Source of the DNA: Calditrichota bacterium
Lineage (GTDB): Bacteria > Electryoneota > RPQS01
Assembly: GCA_020637445.1 (NCBI GenBank)
Contig: JACJVZ010000001.1
Coordinates: 1,841,519-1,905,518, forward strand
Direction: 5' to 3'
DNA: 64,000 nucleotides
A program made the position numbers and the translations under genes. Below the pieces are notes generated by a model. It was not told where the DNA came from. It worked only from the letters and a program-made list of their open reading frames with translations, and searched no databases. Positions 19,201 through 26,818 of this stretch are shown piece by piece; position 1 is the first letter of the stretch; every line of letters starts with the position of its first letter.

Positions 19201-19688
19201 TGCCGGAAAGCGTCGGCGGGTTGGATGATCTGCAGAGCTACATCATTCATATTGATTCGTACTACCTCGACGAAACCTCCGACCTGTTCTACAATGCGCG
19301 CATTCCGACAGGCGAACAAGGTCACTTTTTCTGGCTGACCGCGTCCTATGAAGGCGGAGAAAGCGGCGCGACGGATACGATATTTGTGACGTGGCTGGGC
19401 GCGGACGAAAGCGTTACGATTCCCTCTGAGTTTGCGCTCTCCCCCGCCTTTCCGAATCCGTTCAATCCGACGACCTCTATGGACGTCGCATTGCCGCAAA
19501 ACTCACACGTGAGCCTGCACATCTATGACGTGACCGGCCGGATCGCCGCCACGATTGCCGACGGAGACTTTTCGGCAGGTGTTCACAGATTCACGTGGAA
19601 TGCCGCTGGCATGGCAACGGGAGTCTATTTTGCCCGAGTGGAATCTTCACTGGGCACGCAGATGCAGAAACTGCTCCTGCTGAAATAG
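16278..19688 (+). CDS. Subtilisin-family (S8) protease with T9SS sorting domain
   Basis: 1136 residues; GGAGG-containing site upstream of ATG 16278. Signal peptide MKKAIIWLVPALFCVLGAAS, an inhibitor-like prodomain to about residue 150, then a peptidase S8 domain with a full triad: D191 (NMDTGVDG), H233 (SHGTHTMG), S425 (SGTSMAGPHVAG), oxyanion Asn in SAGNEGPN. After about residue 490 come two carboxypeptidase-regulatory-like beta domains (GQVTDATTSEPISGA; GTLHGTVQIGENIP), further beta domains, and a type A T9SS sorting domain (PAFPNPFNPTTSM ... LHIYDVTGRIA ... GVYFARVES ... KLLLLK). So it is exported by Sec, then through the outer membrane by T9SS, and acts outside the cell. Followed by a strong terminator. 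Confidence 0.95.
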   Translation: MKKAIIWLVPALFCVLGAASTYAAEIAPDLQDYWSKAAPTDRVNAIFYLWERVDIREMDNTLHDMRATRQQRHQIVVEELQRVARETQPPLLSELENLKNQGLLDGYTPYWITNCIVVKGALSTLEEFAKNSAIERVESVPKIELIEPVREDREVRQALDSRTSGVNAVHAPQVWYELGFTGEGTLVANMDTGVDGTHPALASRWRGNHAPHEECWLDVLGTNFDTPHAAGSHGTHTMGTMCGTGSATSNVDTVGVAPGAEWIAMNAIGGFGADFDSDVLEGYQWFADPDDDPETVDDVPDVIQNSWGVYGGFPGYSDCYEVWNEAILACEAAGTVVTFSAGNEGPNLYSHRSPANIAIDSVTFFSIGSVNANNWPGTPHPISGFSSRGPSDCDSSAIKPEVVAPGEDVYSTLPGNTYGNNSGTSMAGPHVAGIIALMREANPNADPRDIKSALLETAIDYGSAGEDNTYGRGMVDAYEAVLLIASSRGLIMGQVTDATTSEPISGARIQVGDNFARLTDSQGNYRISTPSDSVLPISASAFGYAQYNSSITVAEGDTLFLDVELSPVVTGTLHGTVQIGENIPLEHAIVTPQFIPVDPEETDENGEFTFVLPGANNYTFHLQFGELETDTTLWVEAGTTTNVDVQFSTPRSQPLAGSDSSYGYVAYDRYDFGLPAQYDWTDMTDATELDYPQITDASMYIEMPFPFMYYGDRFDSLTINENGWIAGGESPLRTNSNTTIPSEQGPAAMLALCWDNLILRTVPEESRVLTKYDPAGGVFTIEYNHLYFVPVSGAYFTGQIKIFDQEVWPTPTGDCEILFLYDSVGVTTSMTVGIESPDQTDGLQVVFNALLNENSFPVTYGSAILFTTRSGERTRGNMTGSLSLHPALSEAVPNGVRLGNVQAQVFVDGSFAFPNTFAGPRTVRVQVPGYEQVITYGTVPTGGTVNVEADVLRLDPPSNLTYTRSNDSLFMTWELPESVGGLDDLQSYIIHIDSYYLDETSDLFYNARIPTGEQGHFFWLTASYEGGESGATDTIFVTWLGADESVTIPSEFALSPAFPNPFNPTTSMDVALPQNSHVSLHIYDVTGRIAATIADGDFSAGVHRFTWNAAGMATGVYFARVESSLGTQMQKLLLLK

Positions 19689-19708
19689 AAGCAGCTTGAG
19701 AAACTGAG

Positions 19709-19737
19709 AAAGGCCGGGCTTGTCCCGGCCTTTTTTT
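19709..19737 (+). terminator. Rho-independent terminator after the S8 protease
   Basis: Perfect stem aggccggg / cccggcct with a short loop, followed by a run of seven or more T. Ends the transcript reading from the exporter/protease region. Confidence 0.92.
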
Positions 19738-19816
19738 GTTGCACTTGACTCCCTCGACAGAAGTTATTATCCTCTGAAGAGTGTCAGTTTCCTCTGTGGA
19801 ACATAAACTACTTGCC

Positions 19817-21457
19817 ATGAAGACTTTGAACCGTTTCCTCATCATTGCCGCACTTTTCGTTTGTACGATTTTGCACGCGCAGACGGCTCCGCCGCTGACG
19901 GTGATCGTGGTGATTGACCAATTACCGATCACTCTGATAACCGAGAATATGGATTTGTTCTCGGAAGACGGATTCAAGCGTCTCGACCGGGACGGTGTGT
20001 TCTATACCGAGTGCAGATACCGTCACGGTGTCTTGGAGACAGGTCCGGGACACGCGACTATTGCGACTGGCTGTGATCCGAAGACACACGGGATTGTGGG
20101 CAACAGTTGGCGGAATCCAGATGGCTCGGAAGAGTATTGTGTTCAGTGCGACAGCAGCATACTGTTGGTCAGCGAAGTAGGCGGCGTGGCCATGGGTTCG
20201 TCGAATTGTCCTGACAATATCATGGTTGACGGATTGTCAGACGCTTGGCGAGGAAAGTTCGGGGCGGACGCGAAGATATGGAGCATGTCCCTTAAAGATC
20301 GGGCCGCGATTGCGATGGGCGGCAAGAGTCCGACGGGAGTACTCTGGTCAAACAAGGGGGGGCCGTTTGAGTCCAGTACGTATTACTTCGGCGGACTTCC
20401 GAGCTGGTGCCGAATCAGCAATGAAGATTTTTGGTTTTATGATTTCGCGTGGCAAGCGTTCAAAGAGTCTCGCGATTTCAAAGTTAGCGATATTGAGTTC
20501 TCGAGCGCTGACGACATGGCCGGTCAAGCAAAACCAAACACTTTCCCGATCGAGCTACCGTCCAACGACAGTCTCCTGCTAAGGGGCTATGGCGCATCAT
20601 TAAAGGCCTCGCCAATTGGTAACCGCTGGTTGTACGGTGTTGCAAAGACATGCATCACCGAAGAAAAACTTGGCGAAGATGATACTCCCGATTTGTTGTG
20701 GATCAGTTTTTCGAGTAATGACATGTGCGGACACATCTACGGCCCGCTTAGTCAAGAGATTCTGGACATAACACTCCGTACAGACAAGCTGATCGCTGAG
20801 ATGCTAAAGTTCTTGGATGAAACCGTAGGCAAGGGCAACTACTTTTTCGCTCTAACTGCGGATCATGGTGTGTGTCCGCCTTTTGAGTCACCGAAGATAC
20901 CGGAAGGCGTCGGCGGACGGTTTTCGTTCAAGCAAATGAAGGCGGATTTGAATCAGGAATTGCAGAGCGAATTTGACGCCGAGGCGCACACGTCCGGCGA
21001 GTTCGTCGCGGAGCTGGGAATACCTGACGTGGGATTCGACAGAAGCGTGATCAGGCAGGCACATTTGGATCTACGTCATACGGCAACGCGCGCAATTGAT
21101 TGGCTGCGCACCCAGCCGGGAATTGACAATGTGGTGTTGACCATGACCGCAGAGGATGTGCAAGCGATTGCCGATTCGACTTTACGTTCGCATGTCGCCA
21201 ACAACTACTTTCCGGGTAGATCGAGCGACGCCTATTTGCGGCCGCTCATGTATTGGCAAAGCGACGGTTCAACGGCAAATCACGGCTCATGCAATGAATA
21301 CGACCTGCATGTTCCGTTGTTCATAATGGGTGCGCCTTTCGGCCACGGGCGGTCCACAAAAACGTGTGCTCCCGAAGACCTTGTGCCGACGTTGGCAGAC
21401 GCGCTTGACTTGCGCTTCGCCGTACCACGGGACGGGCGGTCACTTTTGCCGCGATAG
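19817..21457 (+). CDS. PafA-type alkaline phosphatase (type I phosphodiesterase fold)
   Basis: 546 residues from ATG 19817, which places a clean signal peptide first (MKTLNRFLIIAALFVCTILHA); an in-frame GTG at 19781 would extend ahead of it. Alkaline-phosphatase superfamily hydrolase. Probable nucleophile T75 in LETGPGHATIATG, N96 in GIVGNSW, and the K160-D-R162 pair in SLKDRAAIAMGG, which in PafA/SPAP enzymes contact the phosphate. Metal ligands are in VVIDQLP, SSNDMCGHIYG, LTADHG and ANHGSCNEYD. The K-R pair points to a phosphate-monoesterase of PafA type rather than a nucleotide pyrophosphatase. Periplasmic or secreted; no T9SS tail. Single-gene unit between two terminators. Confidence 0.88.
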   Translation: MKTLNRFLIIAALFVCTILHAQTAPPLTVIVVIDQLPITLITENMDLFSEDGFKRLDRDGVFYTECRYRHGVLETGPGHATIATGCDPKTHGIVGNSWRNPDGSEEYCVQCDSSILLVSEVGGVAMGSSNCPDNIMVDGLSDAWRGKFGADAKIWSMSLKDRAAIAMGGKSPTGVLWSNKGGPFESSTYYFGGLPSWCRISNEDFWFYDFAWQAFKESRDFKVSDIEFSSADDMAGQAKPNTFPIELPSNDSLLLRGYGASLKASPIGNRWLYGVAKTCITEEKLGEDDTPDLLWISFSSNDMCGHIYGPLSQEILDITLRTDKLIAEMLKFLDETVGKGNYFFALTADHGVCPPFESPKIPEGVGGRFSFKQMKADLNQELQSEFDAEAHTSGEFVAELGIPDVGFDRSVIRQAHLDLRHTATRAIDWLRTQPGIDNVVLTMTAEDVQAIADSTLRSHVANNYFPGRSSDAYLRPLMYWQSDGSTANHGSCNEYDLHVPLFIMGAPFGHGRSTKTCAPEDLVPTLADALDLRFAVPRDGRSLLPR

Positions 21458-21482
21458 CCCCCCACTCCTCTCAAACCTGACG

Positions 21483-21518
21483 AAACGGGTCCGATAAAGT
21501 TTATCGGACCCGTTTTTT
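21483..21518 (+). terminator. Rho-independent terminator after the phosphatase gene
   Basis: Stem acgggtccgataaa / tttatcggacccgt followed by TTTTTT. Separates the phosphatase from the fibre operon. Confidence 0.92.
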
Positions 21519-21594
21519 ATGTCTATTGATTGTATTTAATTATTTTACGTAATATTTGGGTATCGTTAATAATGTTTAGAGTTGCTTCAGGATG

Positions 21595-21623
21595 TTGTGA
21601 GGTGCGAGCAGACGTGCTAAATT
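21595..21623 (+). promoter_or_regulatory. Candidate promoter of the fibre-gene operon
   Basis: TTGTGA (21595-21600), 17-base spacer, TAAATT (21618-21623) preceded by TGC (extended -10 look). It lies between the phosphatase terminator and the first fibre gene and would give a leader of about 65 bases. AT-rich DNA precedes it (21520-21585). By eye only. Confidence 0.4.
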
Positions 21624-21693
21624 GTAAGATGCCCGAGTGTGGCCATAGCTGTGCCGGGAGTATGCACTTATTCAAGAAATAAAGAGAAGTACT

Positions 21694-24033
21694 ATGAAAA
21701 CCGCGATATTATTGCTCTTGCTCGCGGCGGGGCAACTTTTCGCCGTGCCGCAATTGGTAAATTACCAAGGTTCTTTGACAGCGACTGACGGATCCCCGAT
21801 TGACTCGACGTTGTCGATGACGATTCGATTGTATGATGCCGCCACAAACGGCACCGTACTCTGGACAGAAGTCCATCCAACCGTTCAGGTATCGAGCGGA
21901 CTGTTTCATGTGATGCTTGGGTCACTTACTCCGCTGGGCGATTTGTTCGCCAGTCCGCGCTGGATTGGCATCTCGATTGGCGAAGACGGCGAAATGACTC
22001 CGCGCGAACAAATTGTCACCGTGGCACACGCATACCGCGTTGGCACGGTGGATGGCGCGAGCGGCGGGACGATTACGGGATTTGTGAAAGTCACCGAAAA
22101 AGTATCCGTTGGCTCATTACACTCGGTTGGTGGAAGCAATAGTCTTGTTGTTGGACTCGGAAACGGAACGACTGCGTCGAATACCTTCTCGTCAGGAACA
22201 GGCAACAGCGTTCAAGGCGCAAATGGTTCGATCACCGGCGGCTCTGACAATTCTCTTAGCGGATTGAGCAGCACCATCGGAGGCGGCGAGGAAAACCACT
22301 TGGATGCCGACTATGCCTCTATTGTCGGCGGTCAAGTAAATGAAGTGTATGGCTCGCATGGAATCGTCGGTGGTGGTACCGCAAACTATGTTGAGGGCTC
22401 ACATGCAGCGATTTTGGGCGGATATAGCAATGACGCAACTGCAAATTACACATCGGTTGTTGGAGGTTATTCCAATGAAGCGACCGGAACCGGTTCTTCG
22501 GTTGGCGGGGGAGGCTTTAATCGCGCACGAGGAGGATATAGCACAATTGCAGGAGGGGGTGGTGCGACAGCAGCAGATTCAAATTATGCGACTCAGGCAT
22601 TCTCGACAATTGGAGGCGGAACAAAGAACACATCTGATGGTTATTCGTCCGTGGTTAGCGGCGGACGCGAAAATACGGCACATGGTCTATACAGCACCGT
22701 GAGCGGGGGGCGACTGAATATTGCGGATTCGACTTTTGCAACCATTGGAGGCGGGTACAACAACAAAGCATTCCATTATGCTTCAACAGTAGGTGGAGGG
22801 TATGACAACGTCGCTGACACGAGTTTCTCGGTAATTGGCGGGGGATACAGTCACACTGCAAGCGGCTATGCCACGACGATAGCGGGAGGATACAACAACA
22901 ACGCCCAACTGAGCTATTCGAGTGTCGGGGGAGGCTATGGTCAAGATGCAAGCGGCTATGCCTCAACCGTCGCGGGGGGATACAGCAACAGTGCCTCTGG
23001 CATTTATTCATCAGTCAGCGGAGGTACACTTAATGATGCCGCAGGCGGTGAAGCAACTGTGGGAGGCGGCTATTCCAATTCGGCCGCCGATTGCTGTGCA
23101 GTCGTGGGTGGAGGGCGAAACAATTTGGCCGAAGGGCGTATGAGTGTAGTAGCCGGAGGCGGAGGCTACACTTCTGACTATGGCAACAGGGCGATGACAG
23201 ATTGGGCCACAATCGCAGGTGGAAGACAGAACCTCGCAGAAGGCGCATTCTCGTTTATCGGAGCGGGTGAAGGCAATCGGGCCAGTGGCACGAGCACTGT
23301 CGTATGCGGAGGAAAAGACAATTCTGCATTGTTTGCCTATTGCACGGTCGGAGGTGGAGACAGCAATCGAATTGCGAACAATAGACTTGCTTCAACTATC
23401 AGCGGCGGCAAGTATAATTCCATCAGAGGTGACTACAGCGTAATAGCCGGCGGTGGCGGGTACTGGCCGCAGGACAGCAATTATGTCAGCGGCAACTACT
23501 CGGTTGTGCCCGGCGGAACCCGCAACTATGTTGAAGGTGATTACTCATTCGCGGCGGGTCGCAGAGCGCATACGATTGACGACGGCTGTTTCCTGTGGGC
23601 GGATGCCAACGACGACGATTTGGAAACATGGCGCAACAATCAGTTTCTCGTGCGCTGCTCGGGCGGAGCAGTCTTCTTCTCGGACGCTGCGATGACAACG
23701 GGAGTTGAGTTAGTTCCCGGCGGAGGCTTTTGGGCAGGCAGCAGTGACTCGACTTTGAAAACGAACATTCGCATGGCGGATTCCCGTGCAATTCTCGAAA
23801 AACTGACGTCACTTCCGATCAAGGAGTGGCGCTACAAAGCTGAAGATCCAGCTTCGAACCACATTGGCCCGATGGCACAAGATTTCTATGCGGCATTCGG
23901 ATATGGAATTAACAACACGAAGATCTCGACCATTGATCCCGACGGCATCGCGCTGGCGGCGATTCAGGAATTGGCGAAACAGAATGCGGAACTTCGCGCG
24001 GAAATTGACGCACTAAAGGAGAAGATCAAGTAG
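21694..24033 (+). CDS. Fibre paralog 1: repeat fibre with S74 chaperone domain (Ser type)
   Basis: 779 residues; first of nine paralogs. Architecture seen: signal peptide MKTAILLLLLAAGQLFA; a conserved N-terminal domain of about 115 residues starting VPQLVNYQGSL and ending at MTPREQIVTVAHAYRVGTVDGASGG, for which I know no name; about 29 consecutive repeats of about 15 residues, consensus GGGxxNxAxGxxSxV (residues about 165-610); a cap with CFLWADAN and FLVRCSGGAVFFSD; then an S74 intramolecular chaperone auto-processing domain with SDSTLK (S684, K689), GPMAQDFYAAFG and DPDGIALAAIQEL, and a C-terminal coiled coil. S74 domains of phage endosialidases and MYRF trimerise, help a beta-fibre fold, and are cut off just before or after that Ser. 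The repeats resemble YadA-type heads. Likely a trimeric surface fibre; ligand unknown. Confidence 0.82.
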   Translation: MKTAILLLLLAAGQLFAVPQLVNYQGSLTATDGSPIDSTLSMTIRLYDAATNGTVLWTEVHPTVQVSSGLFHVMLGSLTPLGDLFASPRWIGISIGEDGEMTPREQIVTVAHAYRVGTVDGASGGTITGFVKVTEKVSVGSLHSVGGSNSLVVGLGNGTTASNTFSSGTGNSVQGANGSITGGSDNSLSGLSSTIGGGEENHLDADYASIVGGQVNEVYGSHGIVGGGTANYVEGSHAAILGGYSNDATANYTSVVGGYSNEATGTGSSVGGGGFNRARGGYSTIAGGGGATAADSNYATQAFSTIGGGTKNTSDGYSSVVSGGRENTAHGLYSTVSGGRLNIADSTFATIGGGYNNKAFHYASTVGGGYDNVADTSFSVIGGGYSHTASGYATTIAGGYNNNAQLSYSSVGGGYGQDASGYASTVAGGYSNSASGIYSSVSGGTLNDAAGGEATVGGGYSNSAADCCAVVGGGRNNLAEGRMSVVAGGGGYTSDYGNRAMTDWATIAGGRQNLAEGAFSFIGAGEGNRASGTSTVVCGGKDNSALFAYCTVGGGDSNRIANNRLASTISGGKYNSIRGDYSVIAGGGGYWPQDSNYVSGNYSVVPGGTRNYVEGDYSFAAGRRAHTIDDGCFLWADANDDDLETWRNNQFLVRCSGGAVFFSDAAMTTGVELVPGGGFWAGSSDSTLKTNIRMADSRAILEKLTSLPIKEWRYKAEDPASNHIGPMAQDFYAAFGYGINNTKISTIDPDGIALAAIQELAKQNAELRAEIDALKEKIK

Positions 24034-24090
24034 CAATCAATATTGCTTGAAAATATTTCGTTTTATTCAAGATTTCAAAGGAAAAAGCTC

Positions 24091-26766
24091 ATGACACGGC
24101 TTTACATGGCAATCGTACTGCTTGTATCGCAGGCTTTTGCCGTTCCACAATTAGTGAACTATCAAGGTTCTTTGACCGCAACTAACGGAACTCCTATTGA
24201 CTCTACTCTGTCGATGACGTTCCGTGTGTATGACGCCGCAATTGCCGGCAACGTGCTTTGGGCAGAAACTCATCCAAGCGTTCAAGTTTCGAACGGACTG
24301 TTTCACGCCATGCTCGGTTCGGTTACTTCGCTCGGAGATTTGTTCGCCAGTCCGCGTTGGATTGGCATTTCGATTGGTGGAGACAGCGAAATGTCTCCAC
24401 GAGAACAGATCGTCACTGTGGCCCATGCTTATCGCGTGGGAACCGTGGACGGAGCGAGCGGCGGGACGATAACCGGCGACGTGCTGATTACGGGCAACGG
24501 AAATATTGGATTGTCACATCAGATCAACGGAGTCAACTCGCTGCTTGTAGGCCATGCAAACGGAGCTTTTCAGTCTAACGTTCTTGCATCTGGAACAGGC
24601 AACACCGTTTTCGGTATCAATGGGTCAATTACGGGAGGATCTGACAACAGCGTTAGTGGTTCAAACAGCACCATCGGCGGTGGTACTGAAAATAACTTAG
24701 ACGCTGGCAACGCAGTGATTGGCGGTGGTCAGGGAAACGAGGTTTATGGCGCAAGTGGAATAGTCGGCGGCGGCAGCGGAAACTTCGTGAACGGTTCGTG
24801 GGCTGCGATTCTCGGCGGGTACTCCAATGATGCTTCAGCCAACTTTTCAGCAATCGGCGGCGGCTACATCAACAGAGCGAGCGGAATCGGCGCGTCTATC
24901 GGCGGCGGAAGTTTTAATCGTGCGCGTGGGGATTTCTGCACGATTGCAGGCGGCGGAGGCGCAACCGCGCCGGACTCTAATTACGCGACGAACTCCTACT
25001 CAACAATAGGCGGTGGAGCCAGAAATATCTGTGACGGTAGCTCATGTGTCGTAAGCGGAGGTTATGGTAATACAGCTCACGACAGTATCAGTACGGTTGG
25101 CGGAGGGCAGAACAATGTGGCAGGGAGCCTTGCCGCAACGGTATCCGGAGGAATCAACAACTCTGCCTCCTACTACAACTCTACGATTGGCGGAGGATCT
25201 TATAACGAGGCGAACGCCGGGTATGGAACCGTTGGCGGTGGATCAGTCAACGTGGCAAGCGACATCGCAGCAACGGTTGCCGGTGGAATCAATAATTCCG
25301 CGGATGGGTATATTTCTGTCATTGGTGGTGGAAATGTCAACACCGCATCCGGAGACGTTTCAGCCGTTTGCGGCGGTGAAATGAACATCGCGAGTGGAAA
25401 CGGTTCATTTGTTGGCGGCGGCGGCAACAATCGCGCGCGCGGTGACTACAGCACAATTGCGGGCGGCGGCGGAGCGACCGCTGCAGACTCAAATAGTGCG
25501 ACAGACGCCTATTCCGCTGTTGGAGGCGGAGCGAGGAATACCGCTGGGGGTTATGCGTCTGTAGTGAGCGGCGGATTGGGCAACAGCGCCCTTGGCTTGT
25601 ACAGTGCGGTCGGCGGCGGATCCAGCAATCACGCTGATCAAGCCTATGCGACAGCAAGCGGAGGGGCCGGTAGTTTTGCGAGCGGCTATTCGTCGGTTGT
25701 AGCAGGCGGCTATGCCAACAATGCGGAAACGGATTACGCAGCGGTCGGCGGTGGGTATTTTAACAAGGCTACAGGTGACGGTTCATTCGTTGGCGGCGGC
25801 GGCTACAATCGTGCGCGAGGATATTTCAGCACAATAGCTGGCGGCGGCAGCACTAGCGCGGCTGACTCTAATTACGCGGCAAACTCCTTCTCAACTGTTG
25901 GTGGCGGCAGAAGAAACGTCGCAGACGGCAACTCGTCTGTCGTAGGCGGAGGCAACGTCAATTCGGCTCACGACAGTTACTGTACAGTTGCCGGTGGAAC
26001 AAGCAATACCGCAGATGGGTACATTTCCACCGTAGGCGGCGGAGTCTCGAACGGGGCATCGGGAGCGTTCGCAACCATTAGTGGCGGTGGAAGTCATGTC
26101 GCTTCCGGATACGGCTCGTTTGTCGGCGGAGGCGGTTTCAATCGTGTGCGAGGCCAATACAGCGTCATTTGCGGCGGTGGAGGATCCTTGGTAAATGACT
26201 CCAACTATGTCAGCGGAGACTACTCCGTGGTGCCCGGCGGAACACGCAACAGTGTCACCGGAGACTACTCATTTGCGGCGGGCCGCAGAGCCAAGGCGTT
26301 GCATGACGGCTGCTTCGTTTGGGCAGACGCGGTGAACATCGATCTGCCTACGTCGGCCAACAACCAATTCCGCGTACGGAGTTCAGGCGGCGCTCTGTTT
26401 TACTCAAACTCGGCTATGACAACGGGCGTACAGCTGCTCCCGGGATCGGGCGCGTGGTCAAATGCCAGCGACTCGACCCTGAAGACGAATATTTGCAATG
26501 TTAATGGTCAAGATGTACTTGATAGGCTCGCAAATCTTCCGATTAAGGAGTGGCGCTACAAGGACGAAGACTCGGGATCAAGGCATATCGGTCCGATGGC
26601 TCAAGACTTTTACGCGGCGTTCGGCTACGGCGCCGACAATACAAGAATCTCAACCATTGATCCCGACGGCATCGCGCTGGCGGCGATTCAGGAATTGGCG
26701 AAACAGAACGCGGAACTCAAGACACAGGTAGCTGAATTGATAAAACGATTGGATAAACTGCAATAA
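24091..26766 (+). CDS. Fibre paralog 2: S74 fibre (Ser type)
   Basis: 891 residues from ATG 24091 (AAAGGAAAAAG site upstream), 57 bases after paralog 1. Signal peptide MTRLYMAIVLLVSQAFA. The N-terminal domain is nearly the same as in paralog 1 (VPQLVNYQGSLTAT). The repeat tract is longer (about 35 units by length) and contains three copies of the NRARG/NRVRG module with an extended GGGG..DSN unit (GATAPDSNYATN, GATAADSNSATD, STSAADSNYAAN). S74 dyad S793/K798 in SDSTLKTN. The C-terminal stretch encoding DPDGIALAAIQELAKQNAEL is almost base-for-base that of paralog 1, which indicates recent duplication or gene conversion. Confidence 0.82.
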   Translation: MTRLYMAIVLLVSQAFAVPQLVNYQGSLTATNGTPIDSTLSMTFRVYDAAIAGNVLWAETHPSVQVSNGLFHAMLGSVTSLGDLFASPRWIGISIGGDSEMSPREQIVTVAHAYRVGTVDGASGGTITGDVLITGNGNIGLSHQINGVNSLLVGHANGAFQSNVLASGTGNTVFGINGSITGGSDNSVSGSNSTIGGGTENNLDAGNAVIGGGQGNEVYGASGIVGGGSGNFVNGSWAAILGGYSNDASANFSAIGGGYINRASGIGASIGGGSFNRARGDFCTIAGGGGATAPDSNYATNSYSTIGGGARNICDGSSCVVSGGYGNTAHDSISTVGGGQNNVAGSLAATVSGGINNSASYYNSTIGGGSYNEANAGYGTVGGGSVNVASDIAATVAGGINNSADGYISVIGGGNVNTASGDVSAVCGGEMNIASGNGSFVGGGGNNRARGDYSTIAGGGGATAADSNSATDAYSAVGGGARNTAGGYASVVSGGLGNSALGLYSAVGGGSSNHADQAYATASGGAGSFASGYSSVVAGGYANNAETDYAAVGGGYFNKATGDGSFVGGGGYNRARGYFSTIAGGGSTSAADSNYAANSFSTVGGGRRNVADGNSSVVGGGNVNSAHDSYCTVAGGTSNTADGYISTVGGGVSNGASGAFATISGGGSHVASGYGSFVGGGGFNRVRGQYSVICGGGGSLVNDSNYVSGDYSVVPGGTRNSVTGDYSFAAGRRAKALHDGCFVWADAVNIDLPTSANNQFRVRSSGGALFYSNSAMTTGVQLLPGSGAWSNASDSTLKTNICNVNGQDVLDRLANLPIKEWRYKDEDSGSRHIGPMAQDFYAAFGYGADNTRISTIDPDGIALAAIQELAKQNAELKTQVAELIKRLDKLQ

Positions 26767-26818
26767 AAAACGTCCACGCCTGACACAGGCAAACAGAAAC
26801 TGGAAAAAGGAGAAGCCC